Part shown: positions 52,744 through 62,449 of the stretch, one piece after another
Layout: every line of letters starts with the position of its first letter
How positions within the stretch are numbered: the stretch's first letter is position 1
Source: Paludibacteraceae bacterium
GTDB lineage: Bacteria > Bacteroidota > Bacteroidia > Bacteroidales > Paludibacteraceae
Direction of reading: 5' to 3'
Length of the DNA stretch: 64,000 nt
Assembly (NCBI GenBank): GCA_017430235.1
Contig: JAFRNH010000030.1
Coordinates: forward strand, 1 to 64,000
The notes under the pieces: generated by a model
What the model saw: only the letters and a program-made list of their open reading frames with translations
The model's database searches: none
What the model was told of the DNA's origin: nothing
Position numbers and translations under genes: made by a program

Positions 52744-53979
52744 TCACTTCACCTTGCTTAACACCTCACCATCCAATACGATCGTTCGTAATTCAGATTC
52801 CTTTCTCACCTGCGAAACACTTCGCATCACCTTTCCATCCACTAATGTAATAGAATATCCTCGTCGAAGAATGGCCTCTGGAGAGATATGCAACAACGTG
52901 TTCTCCATCAACTCCACATGATGTATCTGCCGATTCAACTGCTCTTGAAATGCATGTCGAAGCTGACTACCCAGCAATGTGAGCGACTGCTCTTCCATCA
53001 TAATTCTATGGGAACAATCACGCACCACACTTGCAGACAACTCATTAAGACGAACCTTCTCACCCTCCAAAATAGAACCGATTCCCATCTTTATATTCTC
53101 TTCCAAATCCAACAGATGTGTCTCCTCCATCAACATCTTCTCATATATAAATGCTGCCACCGCAGTAGGTGTCTTACACCTTGTGTGAGCCACCATATCA
53201 ACCACCGACTCATCTCGCTCATGTCCAATTCCTGTAAGAACTGGCAACGGAAACTGAGCGACCACATAGGCCAAATCATACTCGTCGAAAGCCAAAAGAT
53301 CGGTCGTCGCGCCCCCACCTCGAATAATCACCACCACATCATATTGCTCCTTCTGTTCGAAGACACAATCGAGCGCCTCAATGATACTCTCTGCCGCATG
53401 TTCCCCCTGCATCGTTGCGGGAAAAAGTTGGAAAGAAAACTGGAATCCTCTGTCATTACTTTGCAACTGATGGCAAAAATCGCCAAAACCAGCAGCAGAG
53501 GCAGAAGAGATAACTGCAATCCTTTTTATCAGAAATGGCATTTCAACCTGTTTGTTCATCTCCCATACGCCATCCTCCTTCAGTTGTTGAATCGTCTCCT
53601 GCTTTTTGCGTGCCATATCCCCAATCGTGAAAGTGGGGTCAATATTCAATATCACACAGGAAAGTCCGTATAACTCATGAAACGAAACCGACACCTCTGC
53701 CAAGACCTTCATTCCTGTCCGTAAAGACTGACCCGTCTGCTGTTCAAAATAAGGTTTCAGAAAACGGTAGGTATTCGCCCATATAGCCGCACGAACTTTA
53801 GCCTCAATCAACTTTTTATCATTCTTTTCCACCAACTCAAGATAGCAATGTCCTCGGGTAATGTCCTCATGAAAGTCACTTATATCCGCACAAATCCAAT
53901 AGGTAGTATCAAAAGAGGAACTAATCACCTCCTTCACTTTGATTAGTAGTTCCTTTAATGAAATGAACTCTTTTTGCAT
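52744..53979 (-). CDS. xseA: Exodeoxyribonuclease VII large subunit
   Basis: 411 residues. An N-terminal OB-fold (ITRGHCYLELVEKNDKKLIEAKVRAAIWANTYRF) is followed by the XseA core (IAVISSASAAGFGDFCHQL, VVIIRGGGATTDLLAFDEYDLAYVVAQFPLPVLTGIGHERDESVVDMVAHTRCKTPTAVA), a coiled-coil segment, and RRGYSITLVDGKVMRSVSQV. Pairs with a small subunit (xseB), not seen nearby, to degrade ssDNA in repair. A CAAAGGTA (TACCTTTG on the minus strand) at 54055-54062 is a good -7 box. Confidence 0.95.
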   Translation of the reverse strand: MQKEFISLKELLIKVKEVISSSFDTTYWICADISDFHEDITRGHCYLELVEKNDKKLIEAKVRAAIWANTYRFLKPYFEQQTGQSLRTGMKVLAEVSVSFHELYGLSCVILNIDPTFTIGDMARKKQETIQQLKEDGVWEMNKQVEMPFLIKRIAVISSASAAGFGDFCHQLQSNDRGFQFSFQLFPATMQGEHAAESIIEALDCVFEQKEQYDVVVIIRGGGATTDLLAFDEYDLAYVVAQFPLPVLTGIGHERDESVVDMVAHTRCKTPTAVAAFIYEKMLMEETHLLDLEENIKMGIGSILEGEKVRLNELSASVVRDCSHRIMMEEQSLTLLGSQLRHAFQEQLNRQIHHVELMENTLLHISPEAILRRGYSITLVDGKVMRSVSQVRKESELRTIVLDGEVLSKVK

Positions 53980-54294
53980 ATTACGTCTTTTTAGGTATAT
54001 TGGTCTCCACCTTAAAAAATGAATTTAAAACCCACCTTTAAGAAAGTTTCACGACAAAGGTAAACTTTATTGGCGAGAAATTTAATTTGTACACTTAATT
54101 GTTTTATTTTTGCGATAGGTGATAAAAGGTGACTGACATTCATATTTACAAGAAAGTGGTGAATGAAGAATAATTGTTGTGTGCTGAATACTGATGATTT
54201 GCAACTAAAATGGTGTTGATAATGCCGGTTTGCCAACCTTCACCCATTATGGTGTATAATCAAGAGAATAAAATCTCTCTAATACTTAAAGAAT
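53980..54294. other. Intergenic region with xseA promoter only
   Basis: 315 bases without a credible gene. The xseA -7 box (54055-54062 on the minus strand) is the only element I can support. A 74-codon minus-strand frame here (54012-54236) looks non-coding. Confidence 0.5.
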
Positions 54295-54942
54295 ATGAAA
54301 CGACTAATTTTCGGACTATTATGTGTATTTTCCGTCCTTGGCGTGAATGCACAAGATTATAAATTTAAAGTAGACAAAGATGGAAATTGTGAAATCACAG
54401 ACACGATGACCATCAATGTAACCAATTCAGACTGCTATCGTATAGTGAAAGAGTGGCTTTACACAATCAGTTGTGTCAGCCTATCCTTCTCTAATGAACA
54501 GAAGGATAAATCGATGACGTTCAATAACATCTTCTATGCTCAAAAAAGGTACAACTCATTCTCTGGTACCTATTCAGACAATCTTTCCATTGACTGTGAC
54601 ATAACCATCGAAAATGGGAAATTGATCTATCACATATATAACATCACCCTAATCAAAGCTTATTCTGGCTATGGAGCCTCAACATTAAAATATCCTGTAG
54701 CAGAGCGAATCTATAAGATTAACATGGCCAAGAAAGAGATCAGCCGACTATCTGCAGATAAGACCTTGTCAAAATCAGATAGAAGAACAGCTATCGAAGA
54801 GCAAGAGGCCATTTTGGATGATGCAGAGGTGTTAGCCAAATGTTATGACGTCTTGATGGAAAGAATCGCGAACCTTCAAAAAATGGTTCAGTGGACCAAT
54901 CAAGACAGAGATGAAGATAACGAAGAAGTTCCTTTCCAATAA
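54295..54942 (+). CDS. Exported DUF4468-like protein
   Basis: 215 residues. The signal peptide MKRLIFGLLCVFSVLGVNAQ precedes a domain that starts ITDTMTINVTNSDCYRIVKEWLYTISCV and continues with GTYSDNLSIDCDITIENGKLIYHIYNITLI, resembling the DUF4468 (TBP-like fold) exported proteins of Bacteroidota. The C-terminal 60 residues are helical and charged (DRRTAIEEQEAILDDAEVL). Function unknown. The stop codon sits inside a terminator hairpin. Confidence 0.65.
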   Translation: MKRLIFGLLCVFSVLGVNAQDYKFKVDKDGNCEITDTMTINVTNSDCYRIVKEWLYTISCVSLSFSNEQKDKSMTFNNIFYAQKRYNSFSGTYSDNLSIDCDITIENGKLIYHIYNITLIKAYSGYGASTLKYPVAERIYKINMAKKEISRLSADKTLSKSDRRTAIEEQEAILDDAEVLAKCYDVLMERIANLQKMVQWTNQDRDEDNEEVPFQ

Positions 54943-54956
54943 GGAACTTCTTTTTT
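54923..54956 (+). terminator. Terminator overlapping the stop codon
   Basis: AAGAAGTTCCTT (54923-54934) pairs perfectly with AAGGAACTTCTT (54941-54952), with TTTTTT following. The TAA stop is at 54940-54942, so the left arm is coding. Confidence 0.9.
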
Positions 54957-55027
54957 AGGCGGATTCTATACTATGAATTTATATGTTCAACTTTAAACTG
55001 GGGAATCAAGGATGATTCCTATGTAAA

Positions 55028-56011
55028 ATGAAAAAAAGAGTAGCAATTGTAGCTGGTGGAGACCAATCTGAGTTGGCTGTTTCATTGCGTAGCGCTGAAG
55101 GCCTTTATTCATTTATTGATAAAGACAAATACGATTTATACATCGTTACCATTGTAGGGAAAGATTGGCAAGCAGAAGAAAATGGAGTGAAGTATCCGAT
55201 CGACAAGAATGACTTTTCATTTGTCAATTCAAAAGGCGAGAAGAAAAACTTCGATTTCGCCTACATCACCATCCATGGTGTGCCTGGCGAAGATGGTAAA
55301 CTACAAGGCTATTTCGACCTACTCCGCATACCTTATTCCTGCTGCGGAGTGTTAGCTGCCGCACTTACATTCAACAAATTTTTCTGTAATCGATACCTCC
55401 ACGCATTTGGTGTGCCTATCGCCAAATCTGTCCTACTTGATAAAGGAGAACCCGTTAATGGACAATCCATCGTAGAGGAGTTGGGACTCCCTATCTTCGT
55501 CAAACCTAATGGCGGAGGAAGTAGCTATGGAACATCCAAAGTGAAAGAGGTCTCAGAAATTCAAAAAGCAGTAGACGCTGCCCTTGTGGAAAGTAACCAA
55601 GTGATAATCGAATCATTCATGAAGGGAACAGAGATTACCTGCGGTGTCTATAAAACAAAAGAGAAGAGCGTTGTCTTCCCTATCACAGAAGTGGTGAGCA
55701 AAAACGAATTCTTCGACACAGATGCTAAATACAACGGTTCAGTGGAAGAGATTACCCCTGCCCGCCTATCCGATAAAGTAACAAAAGAGGTGCAAGCATT
55801 GACCTCTAAGATTTATGACATCCTCGGAGCTAAAGGTATCATCCGTGTGGATTACATCATCACTGCAGGTGACCAAATCAATTTATTGGAAGTGAACACA
55901 ACACCTGGAATGACGGCTACAAGCTTCATCCCACAACAGGTGCGTGCTGCCGGACTTGACATTAAAGATGTAATGACCGATATTATCGAAAACGAATTGA
56001 ACTCCAAATAA
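55028..56011 (+). CDS. ddl: D-alanine--D-alanine ligase
   Basis: 327 residues. ATP-grasp ligase with the Ddl N-terminal RVAIVAGGDQSELAVSLRSAEGLY (in place of the usual GG.S.E), the middle HGVPGEDGKLQGYFDLLRIPYSCCG, the omega-loop region VKPNGGGSSYGTSKV and the metal/ATP-binding LLEVNTTPGMTATSFIPQQ. It makes D-Ala-D-Ala for peptidoglycan. No mur genes adjoin it, but a cell-shape operon begins 0.7 kb further on. A hairpin follows at 56035-56064. Confidence 0.94.
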   Translation: MKKRVAIVAGGDQSELAVSLRSAEGLYSFIDKDKYDLYIVTIVGKDWQAEENGVKYPIDKNDFSFVNSKGEKKNFDFAYITIHGVPGEDGKLQGYFDLLRIPYSCCGVLAAALTFNKFFCNRYLHAFGVPIAKSVLLDKGEPVNGQSIVEELGLPIFVKPNGGGSSYGTSKVKEVSEIQKAVDAALVESNQVIIESFMKGTEITCGVYKTKEKSVVFPITEVVSKNEFFDTDAKYNGSVEEITPARLSDKVTKEVQALTSKIYDILGAKGIIRVDYIITAGDQINLLEVNTTPGMTATSFIPQQVRAAGLDIKDVMTDIIENELNSK

Positions 56012-56034
56012 CTGAACTAAGCAATCTAGGAGAA

Positions 56035-56064
56035 AAGTCAAATCGAGGTTTCTCGGTTTGGCTT
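56035..56064. terminator. Hairpin after ddl
   Basis: 56035-56047 pairs with 56052-56064 with G-T wobbles; TTATTTC follows. Confidence 0.55.
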
Positions 56065-56140
56065 TATTTCTATAGTCAATTCTTTTGTATTCATAGTAAA
56101 ATCCGAAGGTCCTCATATATTAATTTCGCTTTTGTCAGTT

Positions 56141-56614
56141 TCATGCCTTACGGGTTAATATAGCAACCATTTTTTCATCATTCCGCGTATTTGCAAAATC
56201 AAGAGGGGACTTATCCACTTTATTTTTACTGTTGGGATCAGCTCCATATTGCATCAATAACTGGGCCATTTCATAATCGCATTTATAGACAGTTCTCCAC
56301 AAAGGATTGTTCCCCCATTTATCTACAGTATTGACTATCGCCCCTTTCCCCAAAAGGATTTTAGCAACATCAATTCTATGATGCCAACAACAGATTTCCA
56401 ATGGAGTCCTCCCACAATCATCCGTTTTATTAATGTCTGCGCCTCGACGAATCAAATCCAGAACTATCTCTTCCGAATATTTATCTTGCTGGCTTAATGC
56501 CAAATGCAGTAATGGGGTCTCTCCTTGATAGGCATTGATATCGACATCGGGAATTAGGTTAAAGTACTCTTGTACGTTTCCTCTGAATATACTCATAAAA
56601 ACATCTTCGCTCAT
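56141..56614 (-). CDS. Ankyrin-repeat protein
   Basis: 157 residues, cytosolic, about four ankyrin units: GETPLLHLALSQQD..EEIVLDLIRRGADINKTD, CGRTPLEICCWHHRIDVAKILLGKGAIVNTVD, WGNNPLWRTVYKCDYEMAQLLMQYGADPNSKN and VDKSPLDFANTRNDEKMVAILTR. Ankyrin stacks bind other proteins; the partner is unknown. Standalone gene between ddl and rodA. Confidence 0.88.
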   Translation of the reverse strand: MSEDVFMSIFRGNVQEYFNLIPDVDINAYQGETPLLHLALSQQDKYSEEIVLDLIRRGADINKTDDCGRTPLEICCWHHRIDVAKILLGKGAIVNTVDKWGNNPLWRTVYKCDYEMAQLLMQYGADPNSKNKVDKSPLDFANTRNDEKMVAILTRKA

Positions 56615-56663
56615 AACACTATATATTATAATTATTCATATTTGTGATATGACCCATATCCAA

Positions 56664-58130
56664 CTATCCAAAGTACTCTGTCCTACTAGCATCCAAGCGA
56701 AGGAAGATAAACAACAGGATGGTAAATCCCCATAGAGAAGATCCTCCATAACTGAAGAACGGTAACGGAATACCAATAACAGGCGTCAACCCTATAACCA
56801 TTCCTATGTTAACCGCCACATGGAAGAATATAATCGAGGCGACACAATAGCCATATATCCGACTGAAAAGAGATCGCTGTCGTTCCGCCAAAAATACTAA
56901 TCTCAACATTAGAATCAAGAACAATATCATCACAACAAAACTGCCAACAAATCCATGCTCCTCACCCACCGTACAGAATATAAAATCTGTATCCTGCTCT
57001 GGCACATATTTCAATTTCGTCTGCGTACCATTTAAGAATCCCTTTCCTGAAACACCACCCGAACCAATCGCTATCTTGGACTGATTCACATTATAACCCG
57101 CCTTCTGCGGATCATTCTCCATACCAAGCGTTACTCGTATACGCGACTGCTGATGTGGTTTCAGTTTGTCAAATGCCATATCAGACATACTTGAAATACC
57201 TACGGATGCGATGGCAAACAACCCAATCCAAAAGTAAGTGTACAAACGTTTTTGGAAAGAGATGACAATCAGATAAATAAATTTGACCGCAATAATCCCA
57301 TACCCAACATACGTGAATCTGAAATTCAAATGAAAAATCTTGTATACCAAATATGCAAGGAGCAAGACAATCACATCAAACAGCACCATACTCATGGTGA
57401 TTTTTCGATCCTTCTGAAAGACTAATAAAAAGCCATTCTGAACAGCCAACGTGATTAGAATCACCAAAAACAAACCATACGACTCATCTGGGAAAGCGGC
57501 AAGAATAGGCACGTCGCCAAATCGAATCGAGACAACGAATATCACCGCAAGGAAAAAGAGAAGTATCAAAATAATTCCTGGTAGTCCCTCCCGATACAAC
57601 ACCAATAGCAATGAGGCATAAACCAAGGCAGAACCCGTCTCATTCTGTAACAAAATCAGCAACATCGGGAACAGAATAAAACAAATGACTTTGACGAAAT
57701 CACCCAAACGAGTGACTTTAAAACCTGTCGTACTCATGACCCTTGCCACAGCGAGACAAGTTGCTGTTTTTGCGAATTCCGCTGGCTGCAGACTGACGGG
57801 ACCTAAGACCAACCACGATCGAGATCCCTTTATCTCAGGTGCTACAAATATTGTGACCAACAAAAGAAGCATGAGTATCGCATAAATCTCGTACGCAAAC
57901 AAATTATAGAGTCGGCTGTCCAGCATCAATAATGTAAAGGCAATTCCAATGGAGAGTCCAATCCAAACCAACTGTTTTCCATAACGGTAGGAGAAATCCC
58001 AAAAGGAGGCATCCTCAAAATGATATACCGCACCATAGATGCAAAACCATCCCGCAATCACCATTAACAGATATATAGTGACTGTCACCCAATCTATATT
58101 TTTGACTATGTTATTTTGTCTCGTTGGCAT
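56664..58130 (-). CDS. rodA: Rod-shape SEDS glycosyltransferase RodA
   Basis: 488 residues with about ten transmembrane helices and the SEDS signatures: an early SWLVLGPVSLQPAEFAKT, late LLILLQNETGSALVYASLLLVLYREG and C-terminal GLTPVIGIPLPFFSYGGSSLWGFTILLFI. It polymerises lipid II into glycan strands together with PBP2, whose gene precedes it and overlaps by 20 bases. It is longer than E. coli RodA (370) owing to an insert in the middle (DRKITMSMVLFDVIVLLLAYLVYKIF and neighbours). Last gene of the shape operon. Confidence 0.93.
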   Translation of the reverse strand: MPTRQNNIVKNIDWVTVTIYLLMVIAGWFCIYGAVYHFEDASFWDFSYRYGKQLVWIGLSIGIAFTLLMLDSRLYNLFAYEIYAILMLLLLVTIFVAPEIKGSRSWLVLGPVSLQPAEFAKTATCLAVARVMSTTGFKVTRLGDFVKVICFILFPMLLILLQNETGSALVYASLLLVLYREGLPGIILILLFFLAVIFVVSIRFGDVPILAAFPDESYGLFLVILITLAVQNGFLLVFQKDRKITMSMVLFDVIVLLLAYLVYKIFHLNFRFTYVGYGIIAVKFIYLIVISFQKRLYTYFWIGLFAIASVGISSMSDMAFDKLKPHQQSRIRVTLGMENDPQKAGYNVNQSKIAIGSGGVSGKGFLNGTQTKLKYVPEQDTDFIFCTVGEEHGFVGSFVVMILFLILMLRLVFLAERQRSLFSRIYGYCVASIIFFHVAVNIGMVIGLTPVIGIPLPFFSYGGSSLWGFTILLFIFLRLDASRTEYFG

Positions 58131-59964
58131 ATTTCTTCGGTAATAAATTTGCTTTTAAGATACGATCCTCCATCCATTGACGTCTTCTAGGAATGTATCC
58201 CTTCAAATATTTCTCCATCATCAACGTAGCGATTGGAGCAGCCCATGTTGCACCAAAACCACTATTCTCCACCACGACACAGATGGCAATCTTTGGATTA
58301 TTCTTCGGTGCAAATGCCATAAACAAAGAGTGGTCTTCTCCATGTGGGTTCTGTGCTGTTCCCGTCTTACCACAAACAGCGATGCTATCAATACGAGAGG
58401 CGTATCCCGTACCCGAACTCATCACTAATTCCATTCCATCAATTACAGGCAAGAAATAGATGCTGTCGATCGTAGAGACCTTTTTTGTCCGATATAGCGA
58501 ATCCAACTGTTGACCCTCAATATCTTTCACCAAATGAGGAACATAATAATAACCTCGATTGGCAATTATGGCTGCTAAGTTGGCAATTTGGAGAGGTGTC
58601 GCCAAGATCTCGCCCTGTCCGATGGAGTTGGAGACAATCATCAACGACTTCCATCTGTTTTCGCCATAAATCTGGTCGTAATATTTTGAATTCGGTATGA
58701 ATCCACGTTTTTCATTCGGCACATCAGCACCCAACTTATAACCAAAACCTAATGAAACCACATGTTGTTTCCAAACCTCGAACGAATTAGAGATTCCCTT
58801 GTATTTTGGATGATCCATCATTGCACGGAATCCTGCACAATAATAGGCATTACATGAATGTTGTACCGACTGCACCAAGTTCAACGGAGAGAAGTGAGCA
58901 TGACACCCCACCGTGAAACTACCAACATGATAACCACTATGACATGGAAAAGCTGTATATTCCCGAATGATTTTTTCTTGTTGCAAAATCAAAGCATTAG
59001 CTGTTTTGAATGTAGACCCAGGAGGGTAACATGCCATCATCGGACGATCATACAAAGGTAACAAAGGATCGTTCAATAGTTTAGCATAATTCACGGAACG
59101 TTTTCGACCCACTAACAAAGACGGATCGTAAGTCGGACTTGATACCAATGCCAATATCTCGCCAGTGGAGGGGTCGATTGCAGCGATGCTTCCCACCTTG
59201 TTCTGCATCAGCTGTTCCCCATAAGCCTGTAGATTAATATCAATAGAGAGTGTCAAATCATTACCTGGCTTTGATGCCACATCATAATCTCCATTTTCAT
59301 ATCGTCCCTGCACCCGACCATGAGCATCACGCAAGAAAATTTCCATACCCTTCTCCCCACGAAGGTATTTCTCGTATGTCTGCTCAATACCATTCTGACC
59401 AGCATAATCACCTTGAACATAGAAATCAGGATCTGCATCAATCATCTTTTTGTTTACCTCTCCGATGGATCCTAACAATAGAGCGGCATTATGGTAATTA
59501 TAATCGCGCAGTGTTCTCTTTTGCAATGAAATACCAGGGAAACGGAACAATTGTTCCTGCAGGATACCATAATCCTCTGCCGACAACTGAGTCATAAATG
59601 GCTGGGGTGTATACGGAGAATAACCCTTACGGCGACGCATTTCCTTCGTCCGCTCAACAAAATTCAATGGGGTTATATTTAATAATTTACAGAAAGTAGT
59701 GGTGTCGAAATCTTTCATTTCGCGCACTACCATCATCACGTCATAAGCAGGTTTATTAAATACAAGGATTTCACCATTGCGATCCTTTATCAGTCCCCTC
59801 GCAGGGAATTCAATCTTTTTCAAGAATGCATTACTATCTGCTTTGTCTTGGTAAGTGTCATCTATTATTTGCAAGTCAAACAAACGGATAATATAGATGA
59901 GGACAACTAAAATCATTAGTCCCCCGATTACTAATCTTCTATTACCATATACGTCGTTTAACAT
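58111..59964 (-). CDS. mrdA: Penicillin-binding protein 2 (transpeptidase)
   Basis: 617 residues. One N-terminal helix (LVIGGLMILVVLIYIIRLFDLQII), the dimerisation/pedestal domain (FPARGLIKDRNGEILVFNKPAYDV), and the transpeptidase domain with SxxK in PPGSTFKTANAL, SxN in QHSCNAYY and KTG in VCGKTGTAQNPHG. It cross-links peptidoglycan in the elongasome with RodA. It starts eight bases after mreD. Confidence 0.95.
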   Translation of the reverse strand: MLNDVYGNRRLVIGGLMILVVLIYIIRLFDLQIIDDTYQDKADSNAFLKKIEFPARGLIKDRNGEILVFNKPAYDVMMVVREMKDFDTTTFCKLLNITPLNFVERTKEMRRRKGYSPYTPQPFMTQLSAEDYGILQEQLFRFPGISLQKRTLRDYNYHNAALLLGSIGEVNKKMIDADPDFYVQGDYAGQNGIEQTYEKYLRGEKGMEIFLRDAHGRVQGRYENGDYDVASKPGNDLTLSIDINLQAYGEQLMQNKVGSIAAIDPSTGEILALVSSPTYDPSLLVGRKRSVNYAKLLNDPLLPLYDRPMMACYPPGSTFKTANALILQQEKIIREYTAFPCHSGYHVGSFTVGCHAHFSPLNLVQSVQHSCNAYYCAGFRAMMDHPKYKGISNSFEVWKQHVVSLGFGYKLGADVPNEKRGFIPNSKYYDQIYGENRWKSLMIVSNSIGQGEILATPLQIANLAAIIANRGYYYVPHLVKDIEGQQLDSLYRTKKVSTIDSIYFLPVIDGMELVMSSGTGYASRIDSIAVCGKTGTAQNPHGEDHSLFMAFAPKNNPKIAICVVVENSGFGATWAAPIATLMMEKYLKGYIPRRRQWMEDRILKANLLPKKYANETK

Positions 59965-59972
59965 TTCATCAA

Positions 59973-60473
59973 CTAACGTTTATATTTTAGTTTTTCAATA
60001 ATATAGATGAATAAGATGGTAAAGATGGCACAACATATTGCCTTCAATAGTGTTTGGAAAAAGCCTGTGAAAGTGAAAGCTTCTGCAAAGAAATAAGCCA
60101 ACTGATGAATAAGCACCAAAATGGAAGTATATTGAAGGAATTCTTTCATACCAAAAGTTCGGAAAGAAGGAGTAATCGCTTCATAATCCTCACGCGGACC
60201 GAATACTTTTTGGAAATGAGGTTTCAGATAAGCCAACAAAGTAGTGGCGAAGGCATGGCAACCAATCGAGCCACAGAAGATATCAACCATAAGTCCAAGG
60301 CAGAAACCTAATAAGAGGGTTATATCCTTGTTGACAGACGAAGGCAGAATGAGAATGAAATAGATATACAGATAAGGATTTATGAAACCTAAGAACAAAA
60401 TATTATTGAGGATCAACACCTGTAATAGGAGTAACCCAATAAACAACAATCCATATTTCAACACTCCACTCAT
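59973..60473 (-). CDS. mreD: Rod shape-determining protein MreD
   Basis: 166 residues, five or so membrane helices (YGLLFIGLLLLQVLILNNILFLGF, PYLYIYFILILP, DITLLLGFCLGLMVDIFCG, and two more at the C-terminus). MreD is poorly conserved in sequence; identity rests on topology and its place between mreC and mrdA. The ATG overlaps the mreC stop (ATGA). Confidence 0.88.
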   Translation of the reverse strand: MSGVLKYGLLFIGLLLLQVLILNNILFLGFINPYLYIYFILILPSSVNKDITLLLGFCLGLMVDIFCGSIGCHAFATTLLAYLKPHFQKVFGPREDYEAITPSFRTFGMKEFLQYTSILVLIHQLAYFFAEAFTFTGFFQTLLKAICCAIFTILFIYIIEKLKYKR

Positions 60474-61312
60474 TTTGAATCCTCTTTTCTTTCTAATTGT
60501 TCCAACTCATCCTTATGACGAAATTCAATCACATCAACATACTTTATGCTACTAAAGTCGACCGATAGTTTCACATCGAGTAGATAAAAATCATTGTTCA
60601 GTCGTTCTATCTCCGTAATTGTTCCAATCATAACATCTTCAGGGAAAACAGCTGTATTAGCACTTGACTTAACAGTGTCACCTAACTCAACAGGAATATA
60701 CTGAGGGACCTCCTTTAACTTGGCATAACGTACGTCATGACCCGTCCACAAGACGGTTCCCACATTACTTTTCCCAACTATTTTTGCATTGATTCTAGCT
60801 CTTGAATTAAGGATAGGCATTACGACCGAAAAGTGACACGACACGTCGCAGATAATTCCGACCACTCCCTTTTCGTTAATCACACCCATACCCTTTTGAA
60901 TACCATCACATTCACCTTTATCAATGGTAAGGTAGTTGTTTTTCAAATTTGTAAACGAATGAACAACACGAGCGGTGCGAAAGATGAAATGTTTATCCTC
61001 TGCAAAATCATTCCTTTTGACATAGGATGTATCATATCTCATACGATCCAACTGAAAGTTCAACTTCTCATTTTGGAATTTCAGTTCAGCATTCTCCTCC
61101 ACCAATGCCTGATTAACGGAAGACAAGGAAAGATAGTCGGATACTTTACTTGTAAGGTTGTAAAGAGACCCGACCACAATATTACTTGAACTTAGAAAAT
61201 GGACGCGCTGAAATTGGTTATAATTAACAATCATAACCAAAGACAAGACTTCCAAAAGTAGGAAAAAGAAAAGAGTCTTGTATTTCAGTAAAAAACGTAT
61301 GAGAGACCTCAT
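60470..61312 (-). CDS. mreC: Rod shape-determining protein MreC
   Basis: 280 residues. A membrane anchor (TLFFFLLLEVLSLVMIVNY) is followed by a coiled coil (about 65-100: LVEENAELKFQNEKLNFQL) and the beta-rich MreC domain (NYLTIDKGECDGIQKGMGVINEKGVVGII, SRARINAKIVGKSNVGTVLW). It scaffolds the elongasome in the periplasm and activates PBP2. A hairpin with a U-run precedes it, so some mreB transcripts may end before it. Confidence 0.92.
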   Translation of the reverse strand: MRSLIRFLLKYKTLFFFLLLEVLSLVMIVNYNQFQRVHFLSSSNIVVGSLYNLTSKVSDYLSLSSVNQALVEENAELKFQNEKLNFQLDRMRYDTSYVKRNDFAEDKHFIFRTARVVHSFTNLKNNYLTIDKGECDGIQKGMGVINEKGVVGIICDVSCHFSVVMPILNSRARINAKIVGKSNVGTVLWTGHDVRYAKLKEVPQYIPVELGDTVKSSANTAVFPEDVMIGTITEIERLNNDFYLLDVKLSVDFSSIKYVDVIEFRHKDELEQLERKEDSK

Positions 61313-61335
61313 CTAATTATTCAGAAACAAAAATG

Positions 61336-61378
61336 AAAAAAAACCACAAAGCATCCAACGAATGTAGGTACTCTGTGG
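61336..61378 (-). terminator. Hairpin plus U-run between mreB and mreC
   Basis: On the minus strand CCACAGAGTACC (61367-61378) pairs with GGATGCTTTGTGG (61344-61356) with wobbles, followed by eight U (61336-61343). It is an internal terminator or attenuator that would make mreB more abundant than mreC-rodA. Confidence 0.7.
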
Positions 61379-61402
61379 CTTATGTTATCTGGATATGTAA
61401 CT

Positions 61403-62425
61403 TTATCTTCTCAAGAACGAGAATTTATCCACATTTTTCAATGCGACACCTGTACCTCTAGCAACTGCATGTAAAGGATCTTCAGCGACATTGAAAGGAA
61501 TACCAATCTTGCTAGACAAACGTTTGTCCAAACCTCTTAGCAAGGCACCACCACCTGCCAACCAGATACCTTTTGATACGATATCCGCATACAACTCTGG
61601 TGGTGTTTGTTCCAATGCACCCAAGATAGCAGCCTCTATTTTTGAAATAGATTTTTCGATACAATGAGCAATCTCTTGGTATGAGACAGGCACCTCCATA
61701 GGCAATGCAGTCATTTGGTTAGGACCACGTACGATGTAATCTTCTGGAGGATCTTCGAGGCTTGTCAACGCAGAGCCTACCTTCATCTTGATCAATTCTG
61801 CTGTACGTTCACCCACTCTAATGTTGTGTTGGCGACGCATATACTCAACAACATCCTCAGTCAGATCATCACCCGCGATACGGATTGACTTATTAGAAAC
61901 GATACCACCCAAAGAGATAACAGCGATCTCGGTAGTACCACCACCTATATCGACAATCATGTTTCCTTCTGGAGCCTCCACATCAATACCAATACCGATG
62001 GCAGCTGCCATTGGTTCATAAATCATGTATACTTCACGACCGCCAGCGTGCTCGGATGAGTCACGGACAGCACGAATCTCAACTTCAGTACTTCCTGATG
62101 GAATACATACAACCATTTTTAATGATGGAGAAGAAAACCAACGATTATGTGAAGTAGCAATCTTAATCATTCCTCTCATCATTTGTTCTGCAGCACCGAA
62201 ATCTGCAATCACACCATCACGCAACGGACGAACCGTACGGATTCCCTCGTGTGCCTTTCCATGCATTTTCTGTGCTTTCTCACCGATAGCAATCAGCTGA
62301 TCGGTTTTGCGATCCAATGCAACCACAGAAGGCTCATCCACCACAATCTTATCATTATGAATGATAATGGTGTTGGCCGTTCCAAGGTCCATTGCTATTT
62401 CCTGCGTAAAAGAAAACAAACCCAT
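61403..62425 (-). CDS. mreB: Actin-like rod shape-determining protein MreB
   Basis: 340 residues. Phosphate 1 MDLGTANTIIIH, connect 1 and phosphate 2 VDIGGGTTEIAVISLGGIV, adenosine motif WLAGGGALLRGLDKRL, and the membrane-facing opening MGLFSFTQEIAMDLG. It polymerises on the inner membrane and directs wall synthesis. It begins 24 bases after purH. Presence of mreBCD, mrdA and rodA predicts rod-shaped cells. Confidence 0.97.
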   Translation of the reverse strand: MGLFSFTQEIAMDLGTANTIIIHNDKIVVDEPSVVALDRKTDQLIAIGEKAQKMHGKAHEGIRTVRPLRDGVIADFGAAEQMMRGMIKIATSHNRWFSSPSLKMVVCIPSGSTEVEIRAVRDSSEHAGGREVYMIYEPMAAAIGIGIDVEAPEGNMIVDIGGGTTEIAVISLGGIVSNKSIRIAGDDLTEDVVEYMRRQHNIRVGERTAELIKMKVGSALTSLEDPPEDYIVRGPNQMTALPMEVPVSYQEIAHCIEKSISKIEAAILGALEQTPPELYADIVSKGIWLAGGGALLRGLDKRLSSKIGIPFNVAEDPLHAVARGTGVALKNVDKFSFLRR

Positions 62426-62449
62426 TTGCTTATCTAATTTCTAATTAAA

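Noticed and set aside
54012..54236. 74-codon minus-strand ORF upstream of xseA
   Set aside because: Low-complexity composition with no motif, and it covers the xseA promoter on the same strand.
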